Source: Rhodobiaceae bacterium (GTDB lineage: Bacteria > Pseudomonadota > Alphaproteobacteria > Rhizobiales > Aestuariivirgaceae). Taken from it: a stretch of 64,000 bases of DNA. Below are positions 38,055 to 47,601 of this stretch, piece by piece. The first letter of the stretch is position 1. Every line of letters starts with the position of its first letter. The DNA is taken from the NCBI GenBank assembly GCA_009885825.1, contig VFJY01000043.1, positions 17,780 through 81,779 of the forward strand, given 5' to 3'. The notes beneath the pieces are model-generated. The model did no database searches and had not been told where the DNA came from. It saw only the letters and a list, made by a program, of their open reading frames with translations. A program made the translations under genes and the position numbers.

Positions 38055-39557
38055 TTACCCAGTTCCCTCTTCCAACCCCAAATCGCGCATTTTGCGATAA
38101 AGCGTTGAGCGCCCAATGCCCAGTTTGCGGGCAACTTCCGACATCTGGCCACGATAGCGGTTGAGCGCCAGCCGGATCATGTCAGCTTCAACTTCCTCGA
38201 GCTTGCGAATATGGCCGCCATCGGTGACGGCGGGGATGCCCAGCGCCATGCCATCACTGACCTGGCTGCCAGTTGATCGGCCAACCGCATAGCCGCCGGT
38301 CATCGCCGGGCCGGCTGGCAAGACCGGTTTTGGGGCAAGCTGGGGGGCGGCTGGCACGATAACGTCATAGCCCTCCACCAGCGAGGCGATTTGAGGGAAA
38401 TCCTGCACATCCAAAACGTCGCTGTCGCAGAGCACGATGGCGCGGAAAACCGTGTTTTCGAGTTGGCGGACGTTGCCGGGCCAGGCGTAGGCTTGCAGCA
38501 TGGTGAGCGCTTTGGGCGCAATGCCGCGAACCTTGCGGCCCTCCTCGGCGGAAAGACGCGTGATGAAATGATCCACGAGGGCTGGAATATCGTCTTTGCG
38601 ATCGCGCAGCGGCGGCACCATCATGGGATAGACATTCAGCCGGTAATAAAGGTCTTCGCGGAACTGGCCGGCCTTCACCATTTCAATCATGTTGCGGTTG
38701 GACGCCGAAATGAGACGGATGTTCACTTTGACGGATTTTCGCGAACCAACCGGATCAACTTCACCTTCCTGAATGGCGCGCAACAGTTTTACCTGCATAT
38801 CGAGGGGCAATTCGGCGACCTCATCGAGGAACAGCGTTCCGCCGTCGGCCTCCTGAAATTTGCCAAGATGCTTGTTGGTGGCGCCGGTGAAGGCGCCTTT
38901 TTCGTGGCCAAACAGAATGGATTCCACCAGGTTTTCCGGCAGCGCGCCGCAGTTCACCGCGACAAAAGGCCTGCCGGCGCGATCGCTTTCACCCTGGATG
39001 GCGCGCGCTATCATTTCCTTGCCGACGCCCGATTCGCCTTCGATCAGAATTGGAATGGTGGATTGAGCGCCGCGCCGGCCGAGTCGCAGAACATTTGTCA
39101 TGGCAGGCGAAGAGGCAATCAGATCGTCAAAGCGGAGAGAGCCGCCGACCTTCTTGTTGAGGCGCTTCACTTCTTCCGTCAGGGCGTTGACCTTGAGCAG
39201 GTTCTGAATGGAAATCTTGAGGCGCTCGGGTGAAATTGGCTTCACGACAAAATCGTCGGCGCCGGCGCGCATGGCCTTGATGACGGTTTCGATGGAGCCT
39301 TGGGCGGTCTGGATGATCACTGGCAAATCGCCGCGCACGGCCTGCATTTTTTCGAGGAATTCGATGCCATCCATGCCCGGCATGATGAGGTCAAGGATCA
39401 CCAGTTCGATGCCGCCGCCACTTGGACCATTCAGGGCTTCGAGGCCTTTGAGACCACCATCCACGGCGAATGACTCGAAGCCAAACCGCCTTACGAGTTC
39501 CTCCAATATACGGCGCTGCGCTGGATCGTCTTCGACAATAAGTATGCGTGAAGCCAT
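38055..39557 (-). CDS. Sigma-54-dependent response regulator (NtrC family)
   Basis: 500 residues in three parts: a receiver domain (1-125) with Asp in LVILDLIMPGMDG; an AAA+ domain (about 145-375) with Walker A EGESGVGKE, an intact GAFTGA loop (HEKGAFTGAT) and Walker B GGTLFLDEV; and a Fis-type helix-turn-helix (VARKLGIGRSTLYRKMRDLG). It should open sigma-54 promoters when phosphorylated. No histidine kinase is next to it, so it is an orphan in this window. A Gly/Pro/Ala linker of about 60 residues separates the AAA+ and DNA-binding parts. Confidence 0.92.
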   Translation of the reverse strand: MASRILIVEDDPAQRRILEELVRRFGFESFAVDGGLKGLEALNGPSGGGIELVILDLIMPGMDGIEFLEKMQAVRGDLPVIIQTAQGSIETVIKAMRAGADDFVVKPISPERLKISIQNLLKVNALTEEVKRLNKKVGGSLRFDDLIASSPAMTNVLRLGRRGAQSTIPILIEGESGVGKEMIARAIQGESDRAGRPFVAVNCGALPENLVESILFGHEKGAFTGATNKHLGKFQEADGGTLFLDEVAELPLDMQVKLLRAIQEGEVDPVGSRKSVKVNIRLISASNRNMIEMVKAGQFREDLYYRLNVYPMMVPPLRDRKDDIPALVDHFITRLSAEEGRKVRGIAPKALTMLQAYAWPGNVRQLENTVFRAIVLCDSDVLDVQDFPQIASLVEGYDVIVPAAPQLAPKPVLPAGPAMTGGYAVGRSTGSQVSDGMALGIPAVTDGGHIRKLEEVEADMIRLALNRYRGQMSEVARKLGIGRSTLYRKMRDLGLEEGTG

Positions 39558-39719
39558 GCTGATTGGTTTGCTCTTCTTGTTTGCCCTGTTCCCACCGCAG
39601 TTTCGCAGCGAAGGGTAAAGGCCATGTTAATGGGAGGGCATATTTGGGGACAATTTCAGGCAGTTGCCGAAATTGCGGGCATGGGCCATATCAGGTGTTC
39701 AATTTTTTGGGAACTGAAA

Positions 39720-41495
39720 ATGGCTTCAAATGTCCTTGGTGCTTTGCCGGAGTGGAACCTTGCCGATCTTTATGAAAACCCTGATGCCGCAGCCTTTGCC
39801 GCAGATATGCAGCGCGGAGACCAGGAGGCCAGGAGTTTTTCGGAAAAATACAAGGGAAGGCTTGCCACGCTTTCGGGTTCCGAACTGGCCGAGGCGCTGC
39901 AAGTTTACGAATCATTGTCAGATTTGCTTGGCCGCACAGGTTCCTATGCCCAGCTTTATTATGTCGGCGATACGACGGATGCAGCCCGGGGCAAATTCTA
40001 TGGCGATGTGAGTTCGAAGCTCACGGATATCTCGACGCAATTGCTTTTCTTTGAGCTTGAACTGAACCGCATCGATGACGCGGCCCTCGAAAAAGCGATG
40101 CAGGTTCCAGCCCTTGGGCACTATCGCCCGTGGATTGAAAACCTGCGCAAGGAAAAGCCCTATCAGCTTGAGGACAAGCTTGAAGAATTGTTCCTGGAAA
40201 AATCGCAAACCGGTTACAGCGCTTTCAATCGGCTGTTTGATGAGACGATGGCCGCCCTGCGGTTTGAAGTGGATGGCGAGCAACTAGCGATCGAATCCAC
40301 GCTTGATCTCATGCAGAGCCCGGATGAAGAAAAGCGCAAGGCGGGCTCGGCAGCGCTGGCCAAAACCTTCACGGAAAATTTGCGGCTGTTCACACTGATC
40401 ACCAACACGCTGGCCAAGGACAAGGATATTTCCGATCGCTGGCGGGGCTTCAAGGATATCGCCGAGGCGCGGCATCTCGCCAACCGGGTTGAGCCGGAAG
40501 TCGTTGATGCGCTGGTTGCCGCCGTGCGCGAGGCCTACCCCAAACTCTCGCATCGTTATTACAAGATGAAGGCGAAGTGGCTGGGCAAGGACAAGCTCAT
40601 GCACTGGGACCGCAATGCGCCGTTGCCCGCCGAGGATACACATGAAGTGCCGTGGGCCGACGCGGAGAAAACTGTGTTGTCGGCTTACGGAGAATTTTCG
40701 CCCGAGATGGCGGCGATCGCAAAGACCTTCTTTGACAGGAAATGGATTGATGCGCCGGTGCGGCCGGGCAAAGCGCCAGGGGCCTTTGCCCACCCCACGG
40801 TTCCGTCGGCGCACCCTTATGTCTTGCTCAACTATCTGGGCAAGACGCGGGACGTGATGACGCTGGCGCATGAACTGGGGCATGGCGTGCATCAGGTCCT
40901 GGCGGCAGGGCAGGGCGCGCTGATGGCTTCAACGCCTTTAACGCTTGCCGAAACCGCAAGTGTGTTCGGCGAGATGCTGACCTTCCAGGCCCTGCTGCGG
41001 CAGGCGACAGATGCCAAAAAGCGCAAGATATTGCTGGCCTCGAAAGTTGAAGACATGATCAACACGGTGGTGCGCCAGATCGCGTTTTATACATTCGAGC
41101 GCAAGGTTCACGCGGCACGTAAAGAGGGCGAGCTAACTCCCGATAAAATCAATGAAATATGGATGAGTGTGCAACATGAGAGCCTGGGGGATTCAATTGA
41201 ATTCGGGCCGGGCTACGAAACCTTCTGGACCTATATTCCGCACTTCATCCATTCGCCGTTTTACGTCTACGCCTATGCCTTCGGTGATTGCCTGGTGAAT
41301 TCACTCTATGCGCGGTATCAGGAAAGCGCGAGCGGATTCCAGGAGAAGTATTTTGAAATGCTAAGGGCAGGCGGCACCAAACATCATTCGGAATTGCTGA
41401 AGCCATTTGGGTTGGATGCAGCGGACCCCAAGTTCTGGGACAAGGGCCTGTCGGTGATCTCTGGGATGATCGATGAGTTGGAGGCGCTGGAGTAG
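39720..41495 (+). CDS. pepF: M3 family oligoendopeptidase F
   Basis: 591 residues from the ATG at 39720 with GGGAA upstream; an open frame extends back to 39624 without family features. The zinc motif is HELGHGVHQ (H-E-x-x-H) with the third ligand Glu in LAETASVFGEML, as in thimet/PepF peptidases. N-terminal LPEWNLADLYENPD matches the pepF/M3 oligoendopeptidase family. It cleaves peptides of roughly 7-17 residues in the cytosol. Divergent from the NtrC-type regulator. Confidence 0.93.
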   Translation: MASNVLGALPEWNLADLYENPDAAAFAADMQRGDQEARSFSEKYKGRLATLSGSELAEALQVYESLSDLLGRTGSYAQLYYVGDTTDAARGKFYGDVSSKLTDISTQLLFFELELNRIDDAALEKAMQVPALGHYRPWIENLRKEKPYQLEDKLEELFLEKSQTGYSAFNRLFDETMAALRFEVDGEQLAIESTLDLMQSPDEEKRKAGSAALAKTFTENLRLFTLITNTLAKDKDISDRWRGFKDIAEARHLANRVEPEVVDALVAAVREAYPKLSHRYYKMKAKWLGKDKLMHWDRNAPLPAEDTHEVPWADAEKTVLSAYGEFSPEMAAIAKTFFDRKWIDAPVRPGKAPGAFAHPTVPSAHPYVLLNYLGKTRDVMTLAHELGHGVHQVLAAGQGALMASTPLTLAETASVFGEMLTFQALLRQATDAKKRKILLASKVEDMINTVVRQIAFYTFERKVHAARKEGELTPDKINEIWMSVQHESLGDSIEFGPGYETFWTYIPHFIHSPFYVYAYAFGDCLVNSLYARYQESASGFQEKYFEMLRAGGTKHHSELLKPFGLDAADPKFWDKGLSVISGMIDELEALE

Positions 41496-41566
41496 CGAAT
41501 TTGCCTGCGAATGAATTCGCGGACCGCTTTTGACGAGCCTCGCGCCAGCCTGCGCACCAGCCAGCC

Positions 41567-42349
41567 TCACTGCATAAACCAGCCATGGCTGACCACAAGC
41601 GACTGTCCCGTCAACGCGTTGGTGGGGAATGCAGCGAAGAGGAAGGCCACCTCGGCGATATCCTCAATTGTCGTGAATTTTTGGTCAACGGTGTTGCCCA
41701 GCATGATGCGCTTGACGACCTCATCTTCAGAAATGCCAAGCGTCTTGGCCTGTTCCGGAATTTGCTTCTCAACCAGCGGGGTTCTCACAAAGCCGGGACA
41801 AATGACATTTGCGCGCACACCATGCGCGGCGCCTTCCTTGGCGATCACTTTCGAAAGGCCAATAAGACCATGCTTTGCGGTGACATAGGCCGATTTCAGG
41901 GGCGAGGCCTCTTTCGAATGCACGGACCCCATCAGGATGATCGCGCCTGATCCCTTGGCATACATGTGGGGGAGGCAGGCCCTGGATGTCAGAAACGCGC
42001 CATCAAGGTGGATTGCGAGCATTTTTTTCCAATCTTCGAACGGATACTCCTCAAGTTTGTGGACGATCTGCACGCCAGCGTTTGAGACCAGAATATCCAC
42101 GCCGCCCCATGCGGCAACGACCGACGCGATGCCGGCATTGACAGCGGCCTCATTGGTTACATCCATTGCAAGTCCCAGGGCTTTCCCCGGGCCTTTGGCG
42201 CTCAATTGCCGGGCCGTGGCATTCGCCGCGTCGGCATTGAGGTCCGCGATGGCAACATTCGCGCCTTCCGCGACAAAGCGTTCGGCGATGCCTTTTCCAA
42301 GGCCACTTGCGGCGCCAGTCACAATTGCTATTTTGTCAGCGAGATTCAT
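41567..42349 (-). CDS. bdhA: 3-hydroxybutyrate dehydrogenase
   Basis: 260-residue classical [16 protein letters not shown] cofactor motif, [14 protein letters not shown], catalytic Ser in [15 protein letters not shown] and Tyr-x3-Lys in AYVTAKHG. The C-terminal segment [18 protein letters not shown] is specific for D-3-hydroxybutyrate dehydrogenases, which oxidise 3-hydroxybutyrate from polyhydroxybutyrate breakdown to acetoacetate with NAD. Its start overlaps the end of the patatin gene by 14 bp, so the two are translationally coupled. Confidence 0.93.
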   Translation of the reverse strand: MNLADKIAIVTGAASGLGKGIAERFVAEGANVAIADLNADAANATARQLSAKGPGKALGLAMDVTNEAAVNAGIASVVAAWGGVDILVSNAGVQIVHKLEEYPFEDWKKMLAIHLDGAFLTSRACLPHMYAKGSGAIILMGSVHSKEASPLKSAYVTAKHGLIGLSKVIAKEGAAHGVRANVICPGFVRTPLVEKQIPEQAKTLGISEDEVVKRIMLGNTVDQKFTTIEDIAEVAFLFAAFPTNALTGQSLVVSHGWFMQ

Positions 42350-43460
42350 GATCGGGTTTCCTTGTGAGATCGAAAGTTATCATGCCCTGCTCGGGCAGTT
42401 CTCGGTTGCGCCAGTCCGGATGAGCGAGCGATGCCTCGACATCCTTGCGCCCAGCTTCCCAATGCTCTTCAACGCTTAACCTTGAAAATTCATAATCCTT
42501 GGACTGGGTGTCATGACCGGTCACGCGTTTGATAAGATGCATCACAGTTATGGCGGCCTCGCACCCGCTTGCCGTCAATAGTTTTGCATCAGGATCGTCG
42601 CGCATAGGCTGCGGCAAACTGGCCAACAAGCGCTGGGCGGCTTTGCGCATGCGCTGCGAGTCTTGCGCGGCTGTGGTATTGAGTCTTGTGCGGCTTGAAA
42701 AGCGAATTTCTTTTTCGCGCTCGGCTGCCTCCAAAATGGTTTTTGGAACAGCGCCCCGGGCTGCGAACAAATCGACCTGAAAGATGCAAAGGTTCTTGCC
42801 ATTATGGGTCTCGTCTATCACGTATTGCAGGGGCGTGTTGGAAACGAGGCCGCCATCCCAATAGGGCTGGCCGTCAATTAAAACAGGCGCAAATCCCGGG
42901 GGCAGCGCGCCGCTCGCCATAATGTGATCGGCGCTGAATTTTTCCTTGGTGGTATCGAAGTAGCGAAAATTGCCCGATTGAACATTTACCGCGCCGACGC
43001 TTACGCGCATGCCATTGGTGTTGAGAATATTGAAATCCACCAGTTCTGCCAATGTGGCGCGCAAAGGCCCCGTGTCATAGAAGCTCAGGGCGGCATCTGT
43101 TCCGGGCAGCGCAAACGCGGGCGGGGGAAGGCGCGGCGTGAAGAAGCCGGGGATTCCAAAAAGTGTCGCCATCCAGCTGCTGGTTTCATTGAATATTGAG
43201 CGTCCATGATCACCCGGCAACAATGAATGCCCCTGCAGGCCAGATGACAGTTTTTCCCAAAATGCGCGCAGGCGCTTCACCCGGTTTTCGGGTTTATTGC
43301 CTGCTATAAGTGCTGCGTTTATGGCGCCAATTGAAATGCCCGCTATCCAATCGGGCTCAAGGCCCGCAGTGGAAAGAGCTTCATAGGCACCCGCCTGGTA
43401 AGCGCCCAGGGCACCGCCGCCCTGGAGCACCAGAACCAGTTTTTCGTTTTCTGGCTTCAT
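42336..43460 (-). CDS. Patatin-like phospholipase (DUF3734 type)
   Basis: 374 residues. The patatin catalytic dyad is visible: oxyanion motif [18 protein letters not shown], nucleophile in [16 protein letters not shown] and the Asp in [14 protein letters not shown]. The C-terminal third ([21 protein letters not shown]) is the DUF3734 extension. It hydrolyses acyl esters at the membrane or on lipid/PHB granules. Coupling to bdhA by a 14-bp overlap suggests a role in mobilising stored polyhydroxybutyrate or its coat lipids; that role is inferred from the neighbour only. Confidence 0.88.
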   Translation of the reverse strand: MKPENEKLVLVLQGGGALGAYQAGAYEALSTAGLEPDWIAGISIGAINAALIAGNKPENRVKRLRAFWEKLSSGLQGHSLLPGDHGRSIFNETSSWMATLFGIPGFFTPRLPPPAFALPGTDAALSFYDTGPLRATLAELVDFNILNTNGMRVSVGAVNVQSGNFRYFDTTKEKFSADHIMASGALPPGFAPVLIDGQPYWDGGLVSNTPLQYVIDETHNGKNLCIFQVDLFAARGAVPKTILEAAEREKEIRFSSRTRLNTTAAQDSQRMRKAAQRLLASLPQPMRDDPDAKLLTASGCEAAITVMHLIKRVTGHDTQSKDYEFSRLSVEEHWEAGRKDVEASLAHPDWRNRELPEQGMITFDLTRKPDHESR

Positions 43461-43642
43461 GTCTGGTCAGTCCCTATTTGCTGCATTGCGATACAATGCC
43501 GCAACGCAGCATTGCATGCCAGCAAATTCTCTCTACCGATTTTTTTGACCAGTTCCGTGACTCATCGCCACGCTTGCGGGCCGGGCGGGCCTTGGGTACA
43601 CATCACGCCAGAGTTTCACGGGATTTCCAAGGGGATTTAGAC

Positions 43643-43930
43643 ATGGCTGACCATTCTTCAGACAACTCATCGCATGGCATGGAAGAACACAACAACACCT
43701 ACTCCGGGTTTGTGACCGGCGCGGTGGCGCTTTCAATTATCTGCGGGTTTGTGCTGGTGGCTTTGGTGGCGTTCCGCTTCGCGCAGACGCTTAACGTACT
43801 TACGGGATTTGCCGGGTTGATCATCGGGCTTGTCGCAGTGCTGACCGATGTGCGCACCGGAGGCAAGTGGTATCTGTCGGGCGGTTTGTTGGTGTTGTTT
43901 GGGTTGATCACTGCCGTCAACGTCTCATAA
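43643..43930 (+). CDS. aa3-type cytochrome c oxidase subunit IV family protein
   Basis: 95 residues from the ATG at 43643 (AAGGGGATT upstream); the open frame continues upstream to 43310 but the upstream part is antisense to the patatin gene. N-terminal His-rich HGMEEHNNTYSGFVTGAVAL, then two or three helices, matches the short bacterial aa3-oxidase subunit IV family, single or double-pass proteins attached to the terminal oxidase. It lies 13 bp before pntAA, a conserved arrangement in this order. Confidence 0.82.
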   Translation: MADHSSDNSSHGMEEHNNTYSGFVTGAVALSIICGFVLVALVAFRFAQTLNVLTGFAGLIIGLVAVLTDVRTGGKWYLSGGLLVLFGLITAVNVS

Positions 43931-43943
43931 GAGGCCGAAATAA

Positions 43944-45059
43944 ATGCAGATTGCGGTTCTTGCCGAAGGCAAGTCAGGCGAGCGCCGGGTTTCGGCTTCG
44001 CCTGATACAATCAAGGCCTACGTCAAAAAGGGTTTGAGCGTTGTGGTGCAGGCTGGCGCTGGCGCCGGGGCGCATATTTCTGATGACGCCTTTGTGGCGG
44101 CGGGGGCCAGCATTATCAAAACAGATGTCGGCCTCAAAACCGCTGACGTTGTTTTGTCTGTGCGCAGACCATCTGAGGCTGCTCTCAAGAGTCTGAAAAA
44201 GGGCGCTGTGGTGGCCGCCGGACTTGACCCTTACGGCGACCGCAAGGCGCTGGACGCGATGGCTAAGACGGGGCTGACACTCTTTGCCATGGAGCTGATG
44301 CCGCGAATCACCCGGGCGCAATCCATGGATATTCTGTCGTCGCAATCCAATCTCGCGGGCTACAAGGCGGTGATTGACGCCGCCGCCCATTTTGGCCGCG
44401 CCTTTCCGATGATGATGACGGCGGCGGGCACTGTGCCGCCAGCAAAAGTTTTTGTGATGGGTGTGGGTGTGGCAGGCCTGCAGGCCATTGCCACGGCGCG
44501 ACGCCTGGGTGCTATCGTTTCGGCAACCGACGTTCGCAAGGCCACCGAAGAACAGGTGAAGAGCCTGGGGGCAAAATTCGTGTTTGCCGATGTGGCCGAT
44601 GCGGCAACGGCTGGCGGCTATGCCAAGGAGCTTTCGGCTGAAGACAAGGCCAAGCAGGCCGCACTTGTGGCCGACCATATCAAGGGCCAGGACATTGTCA
44701 TAACCACAGCACTCATTCCCGGCAGGCCAGCGCCGGTGCTGGTCACCAAGGACATGGTTGAGAGCATGAAATCCGGCTCGGTGATTGTTGATCTCGCTGT
44801 TGAACGCGGCGGCAATTGCCCGCTGTCAAAGCCCGACCAGATTGTTGAGCACATGGGTGTCTCGATCTTGGGCACGGTGAATTTGGCGGGCGGGCTGGCT
44901 GGCAACGCCTCGCCGCTGTTTGCCAAGAACCTCGCCAATTTCCTTGACCTGATGATCACCGCCGATGGCGCTCTCAATATCAATTTTGAAGATGAAATCA
45001 TCAAGGGCACGTTGATCGCCCGGGATGGCAAGCTCGTTCACCCAATGTATAAGGCCTGA
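43944..45059 (+). CDS. pntAA: NAD(P) transhydrogenase subunit alpha, part 1 (NAD-binding)
   Basis: 371 residues forming domain I: N-terminal [20 protein letters not shown], mobile-loop region [20 protein letters not shown] and the NAD site [21 protein letters not shown]. In alphaproteobacteria domain I is a separate polypeptide, as here. With PntAB and PntB it forms the proton-pumping transhydrogenase that uses the proton gradient to make NADPH from NADH. It is the first of three abutting pnt genes. Confidence 0.96.
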   Translation: MQIAVLAEGKSGERRVSASPDTIKAYVKKGLSVVVQAGAGAGAHISDDAFVAAGASIIKTDVGLKTADVVLSVRRPSEAALKSLKKGAVVAAGLDPYGDRKALDAMAKTGLTLFAMELMPRITRAQSMDILSSQSNLAGYKAVIDAAAHFGRAFPMMMTAAGTVPPAKVFVMGVGVAGLQAIATARRLGAIVSATDVRKATEEQVKSLGAKFVFADVADAATAGGYAKELSAEDKAKQAALVADHIKGQDIVITTALIPGRPAPVLVTKDMVESMKSGSVIVDLAVERGGNCPLSKPDQIVEHMGVSILGTVNLAGGLAGNASPLFAKNLANFLDLMITADGALNINFEDEIIKGTLIARDGKLVHPMYKA

Positions 45060-45063
45060 AACC

Positions 45064-45372
45064 ATGGAACATGTCGTTGATCCATTTGTGTCGCTGCTGG
45101 GCATTTTCGTGCTCGCGGTCTTCGTTGGCTACTATGTCGTCTGGAATGTCACGCCCGCGCTGCACACGCCGCTGATGTCGGTCACCAACGCCATCTCTTC
45201 GGTGATTGTCGTGGGGGCCTTGCTCGCGGTGGGGGCAGGGGCGATTGCCTCCGGCTCCATCATCGCCATGGTTTTTGGTTTTCTGGCGCTCATCCTCGCA
45301 AGCGTGAATATTTTCGGTGGCTTCCTGGTCACCAGCCGCATGTTGGCCATGTACAAGAAGAAGGGCAAATAA
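45064..45372 (+). CDS. pntAB: NAD(P) transhydrogenase subunit alpha, part 2 (membrane)
   Basis: 102 residues from the ATG at 45064, four bases after pntAA. Three to four membrane helices ([57 protein letters not shown]) make up the first part of domain II, ending in [11 protein letters not shown]. It anchors the NAD-binding subunit and helps form the proton path. The stop codon directly abuts the pntB start. Confidence 0.95.
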   Translation: MEHVVDPFVSLLGIFVLAVFVGYYVVWNVTPALHTPLMSVTNAISSVIVVGALLAVGAGAIASGSIIAMVFGFLALILASVNIFGGFLVTSRMLAMYKKKGK

Positions 45373-46767
45373 ATGTCAGCCAGCTTCGCAGCACTGCTCT
45401 ATCTCGTGGCCGGCGCCCTGTTCATCATGGCGCTGCGGGGGCTTTCCAATCCTGAGAGTGCGCGCGCCGGAAACACCTATGGCATGGTGGGCATGACCAT
45501 TGCTGTGCTCACCACACTTGCCATTGCCGCCCCCTCCGATCCGACCGTCTGGCTGCTGATCATTGCGGGCATCGCCATCGGCGGCGCAATCGGCGCGTTC
45601 GCTGCCAAGCGCATTGCCATGACGGCCATGCCGCAACTTGTGGCGGCGTTTCACTCTCTTGTCGGACTTGCAGCCGTGTTTGTCGCAGCGGCGGCTTTCT
45701 ATGCGCCCGATGCCTTTGGCATTGCGACCGATGGCGAAATCCACGGGCAGAGCCTCATTGAAATGGGGCTGGGTGCTGCCATCGGCGCTGTCACCTTCAC
45801 AGGCTCGATCATCGCATTTCTGAAGCTCGATGGCCGCATGAGTGGCGCGCCCATCATGTTGCCGTTTCGACATTACATCAATGTCGCGCTTGGCCTGGCG
45901 CTGGTGTTCTTCATTGGCGAATTCTTTGTCCTGCAAAATGACATCAGCTTCTGGATGATCGTGTTCATCAGCTTCGCGCTTGGCTTCCTGCTCATCATTC
46001 CCATTGGCGGCGCTGACATGCCCGTCGTTGTGTCGATGCTCAATTCCTATTCGGGCTGGGCCGCCGCTGGCATCGGCTTCACTCTGGCCAACACAGCGCT
46101 CATCATCACCGGCGCGCTGGTGGGTTCGTCAGGCGCCATCCTCTCCTACATCATGTGCAAGGGGATGAACCGCTCTTTCATCTCAGTTATTCTCGGTGGC
46201 TTTGGCGGCGAAGTTGCCGGTCCTGCAGGCACGAAAGAAACGCGGCCTGTGAAGCAGGGCTCGGCTGATGACGCCGCCTTCATCATGAAGAATGCCGGCT
46301 CGGTCATCATCGTTCCGGGCTACGGCATGGCCGTGGCGCAAGCCCAGCACGCGCTTCGCGAACTTGCCGATCACCTTAAAAAATCCGGCGTCACGGTGAA
46401 ATACGCCATTCATCCCGTCGCTGGCCGCATGCCGGGCCACATGAACGTGCTGCTGGCCGAAGCCAGCGTGCCTTACGATGAAGTGTTCGAGCTTGAAGAC
46501 ATCAACTCGGAATTCGCGCAAGCCGACGTGGCCTTCGTGATCGGCGCCAATGACGTGACCAATCCTTCCGCCAAGGACGATCCGGCTTCCCCCATCTACG
46601 GCATGCCGGTTCTGGAAGTATGGAAGGCCAACACCGTGATGTTCATCAAGCGTGGCATGGCGAGCGGCTATGCGGGCGTGGACAATTCCCTGTTCTGGCG
46701 CGACAACACCATGATGCTGTTCGGCGACGCCAAGAAGATGACGGAGCAGATCGTTAAATCGATGTGA
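45373..46767 (+). CDS. pntB: NAD(P) transhydrogenase subunit beta
   Basis: 464 residues: about nine membrane helices (1-260) with the conserved IGGADMPVVVSMLNSYSGWAAA stretch (short form GADMPVVVSMLNSYSG), then the NADP-binding domain III (about 285-464) with VPGYGMAVAQAQHAL and HPVAGRMPGHMNVLLAEA. It completes the proton-translocating transhydrogenase. ATG at 45373, zero spacing after pntAB, so the operon is strictly coupled. Confidence 0.97.
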   Translation: MSASFAALLYLVAGALFIMALRGLSNPESARAGNTYGMVGMTIAVLTTLAIAAPSDPTVWLLIIAGIAIGGAIGAFAAKRIAMTAMPQLVAAFHSLVGLAAVFVAAAAFYAPDAFGIATDGEIHGQSLIEMGLGAAIGAVTFTGSIIAFLKLDGRMSGAPIMLPFRHYINVALGLALVFFIGEFFVLQNDISFWMIVFISFALGFLLIIPIGGADMPVVVSMLNSYSGWAAAGIGFTLANTALIITGALVGSSGAILSYIMCKGMNRSFISVILGGFGGEVAGPAGTKETRPVKQGSADDAAFIMKNAGSVIIVPGYGMAVAQAQHALRELADHLKKSGVTVKYAIHPVAGRMPGHMNVLLAEASVPYDEVFELEDINSEFAQADVAFVIGANDVTNPSAKDDPASPIYGMPVLEVWKANTVMFIKRGMASGYAGVDNSLFWRDNTMMLFGDAKKMTEQIVKSM

Positions 46768-46779
46768 TCGGTTCAACCC

Positions 46780-47043
46780 TCACTTTTGATTTTCAGTCAG
46801 CAATTTTCTGGCAAGCTGTAGTATAAAGTAGACAATCGTGACATATGCAAGTTGCCGAATGAGGTGGGCTATTGTCACTGCTGTTGCACCAAGCCCCTGA
46901 TGCCAAATGTTTGGATAGGCATGCCAAATCCACGACAACCAAGTGTAGACCTCCGTGGCCAAATACACGATCCAGACCAATCGAATGAATTTTTCAGTCG
47001 CTTCCATTCGCAGTGCAAGTATTTCTCGAACTGACTGTATCAT
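46780..47043 (-). CDS. Small membrane protein of unknown function
   Basis: 87 residues; GGAAAAG lies before the ATG at 47043. Two hydrophobic segments (FIRLVWIVYLATEVYTWLSW and LAYVTIVYFILQLA) with a Trp/Tyr/His-rich loop between. I do not recognise the family. Codon use is a little more AT-rich than that of the flanking pnt genes. It is convergent with pntB (12 bp gap) and follows the antitoxin gene by 35 bp. Confidence 0.55.
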   Translation of the reverse strand: MIQSVREILALRMEATEKFIRLVWIVYLATEVYTWLSWIWHAYPNIWHQGLGATAVTIAHLIRQLAYVTIVYFILQLARKLLTENQK

Positions 47044-47078
47044 TTCTTTTCCTACTGTGGCGAGGCGAAGGTATTTGC

Positions 47079-47453
47079 TTAGGCGGCTCTCTTCTTAGCA
47101 GGTTTTATGAGTACATCCGCTGGAATTCCCAATTGTTCATTCAACCGCATGATCATAGCAATAGAGAGTTCGCGCTTGCCTGAAAGCACCTCGGTGATGC
47201 GGGCGCGGGTGCCGATGATGCCTTCCAGGTTCTTGCGCGTCAGGCCCTGTTGCTCCATGCGAAACTTGATCGCCTCGATAGGGTCTGGCGGATCCATCGG
47301 ATAATGGACCGCCTCCCAGGCGTCGATCAGCGTTGCGAGCACATCGAGCCGGCCGCTTTTTGGTGTTCGGCTTTTGGCGCCCCACAGGGTTTCAAATTCC
47401 TGTAGCGCATTTTCATAATCTCTTTCGGAGCTGATTGGTTTGAACTCAATTAT
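47079..47453 (-). CDS. HigA-family antitoxin without a canonical start codon (probable relic)
   Basis: The frame from 47453 to 47079 translates as a full HigA-type antitoxin of about 124 residues: an N-terminal part with ISSERDYENALQEFETLWGA, DVLATLIDAWEAVHYPMDPP, then the XRE helix-turn-helix EQQGLTRKNLEGIIGTRARI and TEVLSGKRELS. There is no ATG, GTG or TTG where the N-terminus should begin: codons there are ATA-ATT, with AGGA ten bases upstream and a TAG further up. The only normal start is an internal GTG at 47342, which would give an 87-residue protein with the DNA-binding part only. No HigB-type toxin gene is adjacent; a repeat element begins 20 bp upstream. Confidence 0.7.
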   Translation of the reverse strand: MIEFKPISSERDYENALQEFETLWGAKSRTPKSGRLDVLATLIDAWEAVHYPMDPPDPIEAIKFRMEQQGLTRKNLEGIIGTRARITEVLSGKRELSIAMIMRLNEQLGIPADVLIKPAKKRAA

Positions 47454-47472
47454 ACGAATTTTTTCCTATTTC

Positions 47473-47576
47473 CGTCATTCCGGCGAAAGCCGGAATCTGG
47501 TTGTCGTACTGAATTATTCTACAAATCTGATTTGAGCGTAAATTGTGATGAGATTCCGGTGTGCGCCGGAAAGACG
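47473..47576. repeat. Short inverted-repeat element (MITE/palindromic repeat-like)
   Basis: A 104-bp unit with imperfect 26-bp inverted ends: CGTCATTCCGGCG... on the left and, on the opposite strand, CGTCTTTCCGGCG... on the right, each continuing to CCGGAATCT. Each end is itself a small palindrome (ATTCCGGC-GAAA-GCCGGAAT on the left). The centre is AT-rich. It has no coding capacity. It lies directly upstream of the start-less antitoxin gene and downstream of the small RNA terminator. No clear target-site duplication is visible. Confidence 0.6.
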
Positions 47577-47601
47577 AATTGGATGTTGGCCCGCTACCGG
47601 T

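Noticed and set aside
43310..43642. Long N-terminal extension of the oxidase subunit IV gene
   Set aside because: The frame is open but antisense to the patatin gene for half its length, and a ribosome-binding site and the family N-terminus appear only at 43643.
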